DNA of 64,000 nucleotides from Pseudomonas sp. 8Z. GTDB lineage: Bacteria > Pseudomonadota > Gammaproteobacteria > Pseudomonadales > Pseudomonadaceae. The stretch's first letter is position 1. Each line of letters starts with the position of its first letter. Where the stretch lies: positions 1,696,092 to 1,760,091 of the forward strand of contig NZ_LR733827.1 of the NCBI RefSeq assembly GCF_902506535.1. The letters are read 5' to 3'. The translations under genes were made by a program, and so were the position numbers. The notes beneath the pieces were generated by a model. That model did not search any database and was not told the DNA's origin. It saw only the letters and a list, made by a program, of their open reading frames with translations. Of this stretch, positions 8,108 to 17,628 are shown in pieces.

Positions 8108-9190
8108 TCAGATCAAGGGTTTGCCGTAACGCACGAAGTTAGCTTGAACCACACGCACCGGGAACCATTTGCCGCGGATTTCCACCTCGGCGCGCTCGCC
8201 AGTCGCGGCGGGCACACGAGCCAGAGCGATGGACTTGTTAAGGGTCGGCGAAAAGCTGCCGCTGGTGATTTCACCATCACCGATCCCAGCCACGCGCACC
8301 ACTTGATGAGCACGCAGCACGCCGCGCTCCTCCAACACCAGACCGACCAGTTTGTTTGGGCAACCCGCGGCCTGCTGCGCCTCAAGTGCAGCACGCCCGA
8401 TAAAATCGCGCGTGCTGGGCTCCCAGGCGATGGTCCAGGCCATGTTGGCGGCCAGAGGCGAGACGTTTTCGTCCATGTCCTGACCGTACAGATTCATCCC
8501 GGCCTCCAGGCGCAGGGTGTCGCGCGCGCCCAGGCCAATCGGCGAAATGCCCGCGCCTACCAGGTCATTGAGGAAGGCCACCACCTCAGTGCTCGGCAGC
8601 ATGATTTCCAGGCCATCTTCACCGGTGTAACCGGTACGGGCGATGAACCAGTCACCATCAGGCAAGCCCTGGAACGGCTTGAGGCTGTGGATCAACGCCG
8701 CACCACTCTGGCTCACCAGCTCGGCAACGCGCGAACGTGCTTTAGGGCCCTGGACGGCAAGCATGGCCAGGTCACTGCGCTCACGCAGAGTCACATCATG
8801 ATCGCCCGCGTGGGCGTGCATCCAGGCTAGATCCTTGTCGCGGGTAGCGGCATTGAGCACCGCTCGGTAACCGCCTTCAGTGAGATAGACGATCAGATCG
8901 TCGATCACTCCGCCCTGCTCGTTGAGCATGGCGCTGTACAGCGCCTTGCCGGGGCTCTGCAAACGGGCCACGTCATTGGCCAACAGCCGTTGCAGATAGG
9001 CCTGCGCCTGGCTACCGGTGATATCCACCACGCACATATGCGAGACGTCGAAAACGCCGCATTCGCGACGCACCTGATGATGCTCCTCTACCTGCGAACC
9101 GTAGTGCAGCGGCATGTCCCAGCCACCGAAATCCACCATCTTGGCACCTAACGCCAAGTGCAGGTCATATAGAGGGGTACGCTGTCCCAT
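8108..9190 (-). CDS. gcvT: Glycine cleavage system aminomethyltransferase (T protein)
   Basis: 360 residues, full length. It transfers the one-carbon unit from aminomethyl-lipoyl GcvH to tetrahydrofolate, releasing ammonia. Features: [21 protein letters not shown] start, the GVFDVSHM folate-pocket motif near residue 45, [12 protein letters not shown] and [18 protein letters not shown] near residues 190-235. Strong AAGGAGA ribosome site before the ATG at 9190. It is first in a gcvT-gcvH operon. A TACAAT -10-like box on the minus strand lies at 9390-9395. I looked for a glycine riboswitch upstream and did not see one. Confidence 0.95.
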   Translation of the reverse strand: MGQRTPLYDLHLALGAKMVDFGGWDMPLHYGSQVEEHHQVRRECGVFDVSHMCVVDITGSQAQAYLQRLLANDVARLQSPGKALYSAMLNEQGGVIDDLIVYLTEGGYRAVLNAATRDKDLAWMHAHAGDHDVTLRERSDLAMLAVQGPKARSRVAELVSQSGAALIHSLKPFQGLPDGDWFIARTGYTGEDGLEIMLPSTEVVAFLNDLVGAGISPIGLGARDTLRLEAGMNLYGQDMDENVSPLAANMAWTIAWEPSTRDFIGRAALEAQQAAGCPNKLVGLVLEERGVLRAHQVVRVAGIGDGEITSGSFSPTLNKSIALARVPAATGERAEVEIRGKWFPVRVVQANFVRYGKPLI

Positions 9191-9500
9191 GGGGTCTCCT
9201 TCCGGGCTTGGCGAAGCGATTCAGACGGCCGAGAGGCTCACTCGTTGCCATGAGCACACAGCAAGCACTCAAGGCGTTCATATGCAACAGCATAGTCGTC
9301 AGCACTTGAGCACCCTCGCCGACTTGCGCCTGGCACTCGCTCAGCTTTCTCAGCCGTCTGCCGGGCAGCCCGGCTCGCGAATGGCGCGCATTGTAGCGGC
9401 ATGCGTGCGGAGGGTCATCCTGGCTTCAGGTCGTAAGGCGAGGACAACCGGCCAGTGCCAAGGTATGGCGGGTTGCACCCGCCCTACAGCATTGCCCTGA
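9191..9500. other. 310 bp intergenic region upstream of gcvT
   Basis: It holds the gcvT promoter region (minus-strand TACAAT at 9390-9395) and a REP-like unit at 9466-9487 near the 3' end of the iron permease. No protein gene or riboswitch is recognisable. Confidence 0.55.
9466..9487. repeat. REP-like half unit, GGCGGGTTGCACCCGCCCTAC
   Basis: Short palindrome GGCGGGT/ACCCGCC followed by CTAC, identical in core to the right half of the repeat at 7558-7577. It lies 14 bp beyond the stop of the permease gene. Confidence 0.65.
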
Positions 9501-11117
9501 TCAACCGAAGCGCCGCGCCGAACGACGGATCAGTAGGATCACCGGCAATAAGCCGACCGCCACCAGCGTCAGTGCCGGTAGCGAGGCACGCGCCCACTCG
9601 CCTTCGCTGGTCATCTCGAATACGCGCACAGCCAGGGTGTCCCAACCGAAGGGACGCATCAGTAAAGTGGCCGGCATTTCCTTGAGCACATCGACGAATA
9701 CCAACAGCGCGGCCGACAACGTGCCCGGCAGCAGCAGCGGCAGATAGACCCGCAGAAACAGACCGAGCCCACCGACGCCCAGGCTGCGCGATGCCTCGGG
9801 TAGCGATGGACGGATGCGTGCCAGGCTGGTTTCCAGCGGCCCATAAGCCACCGCCAGGAAACGGATCAGGTAGGCCACCAGCAGCGCGGCCAGACTGCCC
9901 ATCAGCAGCGGCTTGCCAGCGCCACCAAGGGCGCTGCTCAGCGGAATCACCAGCTCACGGTCGAGAAAGCTGAATGCCAGCATGATCGCCACCGCCAATA
10001 CCGAGCCCGGCAATGCATAGCCCAGGTTGCCAAAGGCCACCCCCGCACGCACCGCGCGCGTCGGCGCCTGGCGGCGGGCGAAGGCCAGCAACAGCGCTAC
10101 GCTCACGGTGATCAGCGCCGCCATAGCGCCCAGATAGAGCGTATGCAGGATCAGCCCGGCATAACGCTCGTCGAGATCGAAACGTCCACGCTGCCAGAAC
10201 CAAGCCAGCAACTGCAGCACGGGAATGACAAAGGCGCAGGCCAATACCAGGGAGCACCAAGCACTGGCCGCCAGCGCTTTCCAGCCCCGCAGGTGGTACA
10301 ACGCCTGGCCTCGCGCACGCTCGTTGGTCGGCCGTGCGGCACCACGGGCACGGCGCTCGCCATACAGCACCAGCGCCACGGCCAGGAGCAACAAACTGGC
10401 CAACTGAGTGGCGCTGCTCAAGCTGTAGAAGCTGTACCAGGTTTTGTAGATCGCAGTGGTAAAGGTATCGAAATTGAACACCGAGACCGCGCCGAAATCC
10501 GCCAGGGTCTCCATGATCGCCAGCGCCAGACCGGCGCCTATAGCCGGGCGCGCCATCGGCAGGGCGACATGCCAGAACGCCTGCCAGGGCGTCTGTCCGA
10601 GCACCCGCGCAGCCTCCATCAGCCCCTTGCCCTGGGCCAGGAAGGCGGTGCGCGCAAGCAGGTAGACATAGGGGTAGAACACCAGCACCAGGACGATGAT
10701 TACCCCACCGGTGGAGCGCACCCGTGGCAGGCGCACGCCGCTGCCGAACCATTCGCGCAGCAGCGTCTGCACCGGCCCGGCGAAATCCAGCAGACCAACG
10801 AAGACAAACGCCAGCACATAGGCGGGAATGGCGAACGGCAGCATCAGCGCCCAATCCAACCAGCGCCGACCCGGAAATTCGCAGAGACTGGTCAGCCAGG
10901 CCAGACTAACGCCGAGCAGGGTCACGCCAACGCTGACGCCGAGCACCAGCGTCAGGGTATTACCGATCAACCGTGCCATCTGCGTTTGCCACAGATGCGC
11001 CCATATCTGCGTGTCCACCACCTGCCAACTGAGCAGCAGCACAGACAACGGCATCAGCACCAAGGCAACAACGGCCAGGACGATGGGATACCAGCGACGC
11101 TGAACAGGATGCGGCAC
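9501..11117 (-). CDS. fbpB: Ferric iron ABC transporter permease (FbpB/HitB type)
   Basis: 538 residues with about 12 membrane segments in two BPD_transp_1 halves, the fused permease form typical of FbpB/SfuB. The two EAA loops that contact the ATPase are visible: EAARVLGQTPWQAFWHVALPMARPAI and EASRSLGVGGLGLFLRVYLPLLLPG (split here only by description). I chose the GTG at 11117 because AGAGGA sits 7 bases upstream and homologues begin with a short tail before the first helix; an open frame extends further upstream without a ribosome site. It is downstream of the iron-binding protein, with a terminator between them. No ATPase gene (fbpC) is present nearby. Confidence 0.88.
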   Translation of the reverse strand: MPHPVQRRWYPIVLAVVALVLMPLSVLLLSWQVVDTQIWAHLWQTQMARLIGNTLTLVLGVSVGVTLLGVSLAWLTSLCEFPGRRWLDWALMLPFAIPAYVLAFVFVGLLDFAGPVQTLLREWFGSGVRLPRVRSTGGVIIVLVLVFYPYVYLLARTAFLAQGKGLMEAARVLGQTPWQAFWHVALPMARPAIGAGLALAIMETLADFGAVSVFNFDTFTTAIYKTWYSFYSLSSATQLASLLLLAVALVLYGERRARGAARPTNERARGQALYHLRGWKALAASAWCSLVLACAFVIPVLQLLAWFWQRGRFDLDERYAGLILHTLYLGAMAALITVSVALLLAFARRQAPTRAVRAGVAFGNLGYALPGSVLAVAIMLAFSFLDRELVIPLSSALGGAGKPLLMGSLAALLVAYLIRFLAVAYGPLETSLARIRPSLPEASRSLGVGGLGLFLRVYLPLLLPGTLSAALLVFVDVLKEMPATLLMRPFGWDTLAVRVFEMTSEGEWARASLPALTLVAVGLLPVILLIRRSARRFG

Positions 11118-11141
11118 GCAGATTCCTCTAATACGAAAAAA

Positions 11142-11170
11142 CGACGCCCCGACTAAGCGGGGCGTCGCAG
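11142..11170 (-). terminator. Terminator/attenuator between iron-binding protein and permease genes
   Basis: CGACGCCCC (11142-11150) and GGGGCGTCG (11159-11167) form a 9-bp perfect stem; reading the minus strand, a run of T follows at 11141 downwards. It lies between two genes of one transporter, which would set binding protein well above permease in expression. Confidence 0.8.
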
Positions 11171-11200
11171 TAAAACAGCCGGGGGCTGCAAGCTGCAAGC

Positions 11201-11221
11201 TTCAGGCTTCAGGCTTCAGGC
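11201..11221. repeat. Three tandem copies of a heptamer (TTCAGGC)
   Basis: TTCAGGC occurs three times in a row, preceded by CTGCAAGCTGCAAGC. The similar heptamer TTGAGGC is repeated three times at 45801-45821. Confidence 0.8.
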
Positions 11222-11266
11222 GCAGCAACCTAGGCGTTTGCCTGCAGCCTGTCGCCTGCCGCCGCT

Positions 11267-12268
11267 TTATTGCCACCCAGCGCGATCCATCAGCATGGTT
11301 GCTTCGGCCTGACGCTTGCCTGCCACTTCGGTGGCCACGGTGTCGGCCTTGAAGGCGCCCCAGGACGCGACTTCGGCGGACGGCTGCACGGCAGGGTTGG
11401 CCGGGTATTCCTGGTTGATATCGGCAAACAGGCTCTGTGCTTCGGCAGTGGTCATCCACTCCAGCAGTTTACGCGCGGCCTCGGCATGCGGTGCATGCTG
11501 GGTCACACCAGCACCTGCCAGATTGACGTGCACGCCACGATCGTTCTGGTTCGGCCAGAACGGCTTCACCTTCAACGCCGGGTTCTGCTTGTGCAAACGG
11601 CCATAGTAGTAAGTGTTAGTGATGCCTACATCGCACTGACCGGCATCGATGGCCTGCAGCAGGGCGGTGTCGTCGGCGAACACATCGGTGGCCAGGTTAT
11701 TGACCCAACCCTTGATGATTTCCTCGGTTTTCTCCGCACCGTGGGCTTCGATCAGGGTGGCGGTCAGCGACTGGTTGTAGACCTTCTTGCTGGTGCGCAG
11801 ACACAGGCGGCCTTCCCAGTTCTTGTCGGCCAGCGCTTCGTAAGTGGACAGCTCCTGCGGCTTGACCCGCTCGGTGGAGTAGAAGATGGTGCGCGCACGC
11901 AGCGACAGGCCCGTCCAGCTATCGGTGCTGGAGCGGTACTGAGCCGGGATGTTGGCGTCGATCACCTCGGACTCGGTCGGCTGCAAAACTCCCGCCTGCT
12001 CAGCCTGCCAGAGGTTGCCGGCATCGACGGTGATCAGCATGTCGGCTGGCGTATTGGCGCCTTCGGCCTTGAGGCGAGCGATCAGCGGCGCTTCCTTGTC
12101 GGTGATGAACTTCACCTTAACCCCGGTTTTCGCGGTGTAGGCATCGAAGACCGGCTTGATCAGCTCGTCGATACGGGCGGAGTAAACCACCACCTCATCG
12201 GCAGCCTGTACCGCAGTCGCCAAGGTGCTGAGTGTGAATGCGGCAAAAAGCGCGTTACGAGCCTTCAT
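11267..12268 (-). CDS. fbpA: Ferric iron ABC transporter, periplasmic binding protein (FbpA/HitA type)
   Basis: 333 residues from the ATG at 12268. This ATG has AGAGG upstream and directly begins a signal peptide ([23 protein letters not shown], cut after AQA/A); an ATG at 12286 lacks a ribosome site. It captures Fe3+ in the periplasm and delivers it to the permease encoded downstream. Family marks: [35 protein letters not shown], and the TNTYYYGRL segment near residue 225 that contains the iron-binding tyrosines. Corresponds to PA5217 by order. A Fur-box-like sequence lies about 40 bases upstream (12307-12319). Confidence 0.92.
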   Translation of the reverse strand: MKARNALFAAFTLSTLATAVQAADEVVVYSARIDELIKPVFDAYTAKTGVKVKFITDKEAPLIARLKAEGANTPADMLITVDAGNLWQAEQAGVLQPTESEVIDANIPAQYRSSTDSWTGLSLRARTIFYSTERVKPQELSTYEALADKNWEGRLCLRTSKKVYNQSLTATLIEAHGAEKTEEIIKGWVNNLATDVFADDTALLQAIDAGQCDVGITNTYYYGRLHKQNPALKVKPFWPNQNDRGVHVNLAGAGVTQHAPHAEAARKLLEWMTTAEAQSLFADINQEYPANPAVQPSAEVASWGAFKADTVATEVAGKRQAEATMLMDRAGWQ

Positions 12269-12306
12269 GGAAGCAGCCTCTGTCATCGTGAAAGTGGCTG
12301 AATACT

Positions 12307-12319
12307 AGTGAAGCTCATT
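12307..12319 (-). promoter_or_regulatory. Possible Fur box upstream of iron-binding protein
   Basis: On the minus strand AATGAGCTTCACT matches 10 of 13 core positions of the Fur consensus (AATGAGAATCATT). It sits 39 bases before the start codon of an iron-uptake gene. The match is partial, so this is tentative. Confidence 0.35.
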
Positions 12320-12473
12320 TGCCGTCTCAACGAAACGCGGCGCGCAATCATGGCCAGTTGTTACAAGGCGTTTATAAGGCCATGCGTGTTTTATTGGCTG
12401 ATACTGGTTCGGCAAGTTTTTGTGCTGGTTGTTTGGGTGTCTGTTCCGGACTGCCGCGTTTCTGCTGATATTT

Positions 12474-13078
12474 TTGGTTTCGCCCTCCCGGGCGAGTGAC
12501 TTTTGACGGGCAAAAGTAACCAAAACCCTCCGCCCGGTCATCCGGCCCTCGCTGCGCCAGGGTTCGCTCACTCCATCGCCGCTCCAGAGGCCCGCCACGA
12601 TGGGCCATCCATGGCCCTCCGTGGCTCTCGGCTTTGGCATCCTGCGTCGCTCTACCTCCTGCATCCATGCAGTCGTCGCGACATCCTGTCGCTCGACCTC
12701 TTCCACGACGACTCCGTTCACCCTCCTGGGCGGGCTCTGCACGCGCCTGAACCTCCAGTAATTCAGGTGTAGCTAGGAGTGCTCTGGCAAGAGCAATAGC
12801 AAACCGCTGTGGTCTGCGAGTGAAACCGATAGTTTCAGGCGCGCGAAAATCCCCCTTCAGGAGGCCGAACGTAGGCACTGCGCAGGGGGGCGAGCGGCAT
12901 GGATGCCGCGAGAGGCGTAATGGGCCAGGGACGGCCCATGTACGCCGACCCTGGAGCGGTGCCGGAGTGAGGGAAGTCGAGCGAAGCGAGACCCGGATGG
13001 CGGGGTGCGCTTTCTTTTGCTTACTTTTCTTTGCGCATTTCAAAGAAAAGTGAGTCGCCCGAGGGGGCGAAACCTGGA
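12474..13078. repeat. ~600 bp non-coding element with long imperfect inverted ends
   Basis: The left end (from 12474: GGTTTCGCCCTCCCGGGCGA, then ACTTTTG and AAAAGTAACCAAAA) is mirrored by the right end (ending 13078), whose complement reads GGTTTCGCCCCCTCGGGCGA, then ACTTTTC and AAAAGTAAGCAAAA. Similarity continues inward for perhaps 150 bases (TCATCCGG..CTCGCT..GTTCGCTCACTCC against its inverse, and GCTCCAG...ATGGGCC.TCC.TGG). The unit is therefore two diverged copies of one sequence facing each other. Open frames in it look spurious. I recall similar sequence scattered through Pseudomonas intergenic regions. It fills the space between the iron transporter and ubiI. Confidence 0.7.
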
Positions 13079-13192
13079 ATACCTGAATACGCCTTAACGG
13101 CGTCCAGAACACCAAAAAACAAACAAACTTGCCAGTACGGTATCAAGAAGAACTTTCCCAAGACTCCGCGGAGATCTATTCAAGGAGCCGGT

Positions 13193-14410
13193 TCAGGCTC
13201 GCGCCAGCTCCGGCAAATCACCCGAAAGCCCCAGCGCCTGGCGCACGAACAGCGCCTTGGCTTCGGCCTGGCCATCGACCAGATCCAGGCCGATATTGCG
13301 CAGCAGACGCAGCGGCAGCGGGTCGGCCTGAAACAGCCGCTCGAAGCCCTCCATCGCCGCCATCATCGCCAGGTTGTAAGGCATGCGGCGGCGCTCATAG
13401 CGACTCAGCACGCGCTCGTCGGCCAGGTTCTCGCCACGTTCGGCGGCATGCAGCAGCACCTCGGCCAGCACCGCGGCGTCGAGGAAACCCAGGTTGACGC
13501 CCTGCCCAGCCAGCGGGTGGATGGTGTGCGCGGCATCGCCGATCAGCGCCAGCCCCGGCTCGATATAGCGCTTGGCGTGGCGCTGGCGTAGCGGGATGCA
13601 CAGACGGCGATCAGCGTGCAGCACCTGACCCAGACGCGACTCGAACGCCCGCGTCAGCTCGCGGCAGAAATCCTCGTCCCCCAGCGCCATCAGGCGCTCG
13701 GCTTCGGCCGGCACGGTCGACCAGACAATCGAGCACCAATGCTCGCCAGCAGGCCCAGCCAGTGGCAGAAAGGCCAGCGGGCCGTCGTCGGTGAAGCGCT
13801 GCCAGGCCGTCGCCTGATGCGGTCGCTCGCAGCGCACGCTGGTGACGATGGCGTGGTGCAGGTAATCCCATTCACGCGTGGCGCAACCGGCCAGGCGGCG
13901 CACTGCCGAGTTGGCGCCATCGGCGGCCACCAGCAGCGGCGCGCGCAGTTGGCGGCCATCTTCCAGGGTCAGCAGCCAATCGTCGCCGCTGCGGCGCAGT
14001 TGCTCCAGACGGGCGCCGGGCAGCAAACCGATCTGGCTGTCGTGCAGGCGTTCGAGCAGGGCATCCTGCACCACACGGTTCTCGACGATATGGCCGAGGG
14101 TGTCGGCATGCACGCTGGCCGCGGCGAAATGGATGCTGCCGGTGCCGGAGCCGTCCCACACGCGCATCTCGCCATAGGGGCAGGCACGCCGGCTGGCGAT
14201 GCCCTGCCAGGCGCCAAGGCGCTCGATGATGCGCTGGCTAGCCACCGACAGCGCACTGACTCGCGGTTCGAACGGTGCATCAGCGGCGAACGGCGCCACG
14301 CTGAGCGGACTGCCATCGACGATGAGGATGTCCAGACCGCTGTGCTCCAGCGCCAGGGCCAGGGTGCTGCCGACCATGCCGGCACCGACGATGATCAGAT
14401 CCGCGCGCAT
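13193..14410 (-). CDS. ubiI: FAD-dependent ubiquinone biosynthesis hydroxylase (UbiI/VisC type)
   Basis: 405 residues. A UbiH/UbiF/VisC/COQ6-family flavoprotein monooxygenase that hydroxylates the quinone ring precursor, here most likely at C5. The N-terminal FAD-binding LIIVGAGMVGSTLALAL, a middle LLVAADGANSAVRRLAG motif and GDAAHTIHPLAGQGVNLG near residue 290 are all present. I prefer ATG 14410 over 14416, because AAGGA lies six bases before the former and abuts the latter. It is last of a ygfB-pepP-ubiH-ubiI run. UbiF cannot be excluded from sequence alone. Confidence 0.85.
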   Translation of the reverse strand: MRADLIIVGAGMVGSTLALALEHSGLDILIVDGSPLSVAPFAADAPFEPRVSALSVASQRIIERLGAWQGIASRRACPYGEMRVWDGSGTGSIHFAAASVHADTLGHIVENRVVQDALLERLHDSQIGLLPGARLEQLRRSGDDWLLTLEDGRQLRAPLLVAADGANSAVRRLAGCATREWDYLHHAIVTSVRCERPHQATAWQRFTDDGPLAFLPLAGPAGEHWCSIVWSTVPAEAERLMALGDEDFCRELTRAFESRLGQVLHADRRLCIPLRQRHAKRYIEPGLALIGDAAHTIHPLAGQGVNLGFLDAAVLAEVLLHAAERGENLADERVLSRYERRRMPYNLAMMAAMEGFERLFQADPLPLRLLRNIGLDLVDGQAEAKALFVRQALGLSGDLPELARA

Positions 14411-14426
14411 ATTCATTCCTTGGTCA

Positions 14427-15611
14427 TCACAGGCTTCGCGTCCCCATGCCCATCGCCTGACGGGCGAACCAGCGCTTGGCCGGCGGCAGCAGATCCAGGC
14501 CGAGCAGGCCGAGATTGCGCCCGGCTGCCAGCAGCGGTTGAGCGGTACTGAACAGGCGGGTCACCCGGTCGGAAAAGCCGACGGTCAACTGTTGATCCAG
14601 TTGCTGACGCTGCAGGTAGCGCTGCAGCATGGCGTAGTCGCCAAGCGCAGCCTGGCTGTCGCTGAGCACCTCGGCCAGGGCCTGGGTATCCCGCAGCGAC
14701 AGGTTGTAGCCCTGGCCGGCGATGGGGTGCAGGCTGTGCGCGGCATTGCCCAGCACCACCAGATTCGGGCGCACCTGCTCCTGCGCTTCCACCAGTGCCA
14801 GCGGATAGAGATGCCGCGTGCCGACCTGGCGCAGCGCGCCGAGGCGATAACCGAAAGCCTGCTGCAATTCGTCGAGGAAAGCGCGCTCGCTCAAGTTCAT
14901 CAGCCGTTCGGCATCGGCGCCAGTACGCGTCCAGACCAGCGCGCAGCGGTTGCCGTCCAGCGGCAGCATGGCCATCGGCCCGTCATCGGTGAAACGCTCG
15001 AAGGCCTGGCCGCGATGAGCTTCCAGCGGGCTGACGTTGGCAATGATTGCACTCTGCCCATAGGGCGTCTGGCTCACGGCAATGCCCAGTTGCTCGCGCA
15101 AACCGGAGCGGCCACCATCGGCAAGCACCGCCAGTTGGCAATCGAGGCTACTGCCATCGTTCAGTTGCAGGCGGTAGCCGGCCTCGATCTGGCGCATGGC
15201 GCTGACTTCGGCCGGGCAATGCCACTGCACAACGTCTGGGTCGAGCGCCTGCCACAGGCAATGGCCGATCCAGGCGTTCTCCACCACGTAGCCCAGGGCC
15301 GGCACACCCTCTTCGATGGCCTGCAAGCGGGTGGCACCGAAACGGCCACGATCGGACACGTGAATCTGCAGAATCGGCTCGGCACGTTGGGCGATGGCCT
15401 GCCACAGGTCGAGGCGTTCGTAGATCAGCCGACTGCCGTAGGACAGCGCGGTGGAACGCGCGTCATAGCTGGGCTGGTAGGCATTGCCGGGGGCAAAGGG
15501 TTCGATCAGGGCGATGCGCCAGCCGCGCTGGCGCGCGGTTTCCTGCAGGGCCAGCGCCAGGCTAGCACCAACCAGGCCGCCACCGATGATCGCCAAGTTC
15601 ACCTGAGTCAT
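14427..15611 (-). CDS. ubiH: 2-octaprenyl-6-methoxyphenol hydroxylase
   Basis: 394 residues. FAD-dependent hydroxylase of ubiquinone biosynthesis, paralogous to the next gene. FAD motif LAIIGGGLVGASLALAL at the N-terminus, VLADGGRSGLREQLGI near 170, and GNAAHSLHPIAGQGYNLS near 285, where Asn replaces the Asp seen in the paralogue, as in E. coli UbiH. ATG at 15611; the pepP stop is only 4 bases before it, so the two genes are coupled. The neighbouring pepP-ubiH order is conserved between E. coli and Pseudomonas, which secures the naming. Confidence 0.9.
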   Translation of the reverse strand: MTQVNLAIIGGGLVGASLALALQETARQRGWRIALIEPFAPGNAYQPSYDARSTALSYGSRLIYERLDLWQAIAQRAEPILQIHVSDRGRFGATRLQAIEEGVPALGYVVENAWIGHCLWQALDPDVVQWHCPAEVSAMRQIEAGYRLQLNDGSSLDCQLAVLADGGRSGLREQLGIAVSQTPYGQSAIIANVSPLEAHRGQAFERFTDDGPMAMLPLDGNRCALVWTRTGADAERLMNLSERAFLDELQQAFGYRLGALRQVGTRHLYPLALVEAQEQVRPNLVVLGNAAHSLHPIAGQGYNLSLRDTQALAEVLSDSQAALGDYAMLQRYLQRQQLDQQLTVGFSDRVTRLFSTAQPLLAAGRNLGLLGLDLLPPAKRWFARQAMGMGTRSL

Positions 15612-15615
15612 GGCC

Positions 15616-16950
15616 TCAGGCCGCCTCGCTGCGCGCGGCAGCCATCAACGCCTCGATCTCGGCGACCGACTTGGGCACGCCATTGGTAAGGATCTCGCAG
15701 CCGGTCTTGGTCACCACCACGTCGTCCTCGATACGCACGCCGATGCCGCGCCACTTCTTCGCCACCTTGTCATTGTCGGTGGCGATATAGATGCCCGGTT
15801 CGACGGTCATGGCCATGCCCGGTTCGAGCACGCGCCACTCGCCGCCGACCTTGTAGTCGCCGACATCGTGCACGTCCATGCCCAGCCAGTGACCGGCACG
15901 GTGCATGTAGAAAGGTTTGTAGGCTTCGCTGGCGATCAGTTCGTCGACCTCACCGCTGAGCAGGCCCAATTCCACCAGACCGGCGGTGATGACACGCACG
16001 GTAGCCTCGTGAGCTTCGTTCCAGTGCTTGCCGGGAGCGATGTGTTTGAAGGCCTCTTCGTTGGCTTTGAGCACCAGCTCGTAGATGGCCTTTTGCTCGG
16101 GCGAGAACTTGCCACTGACCGGGAAGGTGCGGGTGATGTCGCTGGCGTAACAGTCGATCTCGCAACCGGCGTCGATCAGCACCAGATCGCCGTCCTTGAG
16201 CGCAGCGTCGTTCTCGCGGTAGTGCAGGATGCAGGCATTCTTGCCCGCCGCGACGATGCTGCCATAGGCCGGCATCTTCGCCCCGCCCTTGCGGAACTCG
16301 TAATCCAGCTCAGCTTCCAGATGGTATTCGTAAAGCCCGGCGCGGCTGGCCTGCATGGCGCGGATGTGGGCACGCGCGCTGATCTCGGCGGCCTCACGCA
16401 TCACCTTGACCTCAGCCGCCGACTTGTACAGGCGCATGTCGTGCAGCAAGTGGTCGAGGGCGACGAACTCGTTCGGCGGCGTGGCGCCCTGGCGCGCCTT
16501 GGCGCGGATATGGTTGACCCATTCCATCAGCCGGTGATCGAACTCCTGATTGAAGCCGATAGCGTAGTAGACACGCTCACGGCCTTCGATCAGCCCCGGC
16601 AGGATGTCGTCGATATCGCCGATGGGGAAGGCATCGTCGGCACCGAAGGTGCTTACGGCACCCTCCTGGCCGGCACGCAGGCCGTCCCACAGCTCGCGCT
16701 CGGGGTCACGCTCGCGGCAGAACAACACGTATTCGCCATGCTCGCGACCGGGGATCAGCGCCATCACCGCTTCCGGCTCGGGGAAGCCGGTGAGGTACTG
16801 GAAGTCACTGTCCTGGCGGTAGGTGTGCTCGACATCGCGGTTGCGGATGTACACCGGCGCGGCCGGCAGGATGGCGATGCTATTGGGTTCCATCTGCGCC
16901 ATCAGCGCCTTGCGCCGACGGGCATATTCGGACTTGGGAATGCTGATCAC
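15616..16950 (-). CDS. pepP: Xaa-Pro aminopeptidase P
   Basis: 444 residues. Dimanganese peptidase that removes an N-terminal residue preceding proline. N-terminal creatinase-like domain (DSDFQYLTGFPEPEAVMALIPG) and C-terminal pita-bread domain with metal ligands in DAGCEIDCYASDITRTF, HRAGHWLGMDVHD, TVEPGIYI and GVRIEDDVVV. I chose the GTG at 16950, with GGAG six bases upstream. An in-frame TTG at 16962 would place the ribosome site inside the gene, and P. aeruginosa PepP starts at the equivalent place. It lies 22 bases after ygfB. Confidence 0.93.
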   Translation of the reverse strand: MISIPKSEYARRRKALMAQMEPNSIAILPAAPVYIRNRDVEHTYRQDSDFQYLTGFPEPEAVMALIPGREHGEYVLFCRERDPERELWDGLRAGQEGAVSTFGADDAFPIGDIDDILPGLIEGRERVYYAIGFNQEFDHRLMEWVNHIRAKARQGATPPNEFVALDHLLHDMRLYKSAAEVKVMREAAEISARAHIRAMQASRAGLYEYHLEAELDYEFRKGGAKMPAYGSIVAAGKNACILHYRENDAALKDGDLVLIDAGCEIDCYASDITRTFPVSGKFSPEQKAIYELVLKANEEAFKHIAPGKHWNEAHEATVRVITAGLVELGLLSGEVDELIASEAYKPFYMHRAGHWLGMDVHDVGDYKVGGEWRVLEPGMAMTVEPGIYIATDNDKVAKKWRGIGVRIEDDVVVTKTGCEILTNGVPKSVAEIEALMAAARSEAA

Positions 16951-16972
16951 GGCGGGCTCCAACGAATGGCAG

Positions 16973-17527
16973 TCAGTGCAGGGAAGGTTTCGGTTCAGCA
17001 GTGGCGGGCTTGGCGCACTCGGAAAACAGCAGCAGCGGCGCCACGCGCAGGTACTCCATCACCTCCATGTAGTCGCTCTCGCCGTCTTCGGATTCGTCCA
17101 GCGCGCTCTGCACCTGGGCAATAGCGGAAAGATCCTGCAGCACTTCCATGGCCTCGGCGCTCAGCGCACCGTCACGGGCGGTCAGGCCGAAGCCACCGAG
17201 AAAGCCCTGGCACCACTGGCCCAGAGCGGTGGCACGTTGCGCCAGCGGCGCTTCGTCGTCCGGCAGCAGCAACACCACGGTGATGTCTTCGCTGCACAGC
17301 TCGCCCTTGACCATCTCCTGCAAGCCAATCAGCGCCTGACGCACGTTGTCTTGCGGCGCGCCACCGAGCAGTTCGGCGGCATCGACCAGCCAGGAGCCGG
17401 GCTCGAAACCGGCGCCGGCGCAACTGCGCCCGAGCAGCAGGCCGTGCAATTCGGCAGGTGAAACGGAGTGCCCCGCACTGCTCAAGAGAGCGGCGAAGGC
17501 GGCGTAGGGAGAACTGGAAGTCGACAT
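16973..17527 (-). CDS. ygfB: YgfB/YecA family protein (UPF0149)
   Basis: 184 residues, all-helical UPF0149 domain. Typical sequence: [27 protein letters not shown] and a conserved acidic stretch [23 protein letters not shown] (described only in part). In P. aeruginosa YgfB damps ampDh3 expression by opposing the AlpA antiterminator and so affects beta-lactam susceptibility; that role is known for the family member, not shown here. First gene of the ygfB-pepP-ubiH-ubiI operon, divergent from the zapA operon. Confidence 0.9.
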   Translation of the reverse strand: MSTSSSPYAAFAALLSSAGHSVSPAELHGLLLGRSCAGAGFEPGSWLVDAAELLGGAPQDNVRQALIGLQEMVKGELCSEDITVVLLLPDDEAPLAQRATALGQWCQGFLGGFGLTARDGALSAEAMEVLQDLSAIAQVQSALDESEDGESDYMEVMEYLRVAPLLLFSECAKPATAEPKPSLH

Positions 17528-17628
17528 GGGCAGCTAGGCGCCAGGCGGCGCAATCTCTAGAATGGAGGCCTCGTATCCTAGCACCGGCAGGCGAGCCAAG
17601 GCCATCGACCGCCGCCTGTGTGCACGCG

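Noticed and set aside
9191-9420. Possible glycine riboswitch upstream of gcvT
   Set aside because: The expected tandem aptamer motifs were not found on the minus strand.
12372-13115. Open frame of 247 codons inside the 600 bp repeat
   Set aside because: It crosses both inverted halves of the repeat and has a composition typical of spurious frames.
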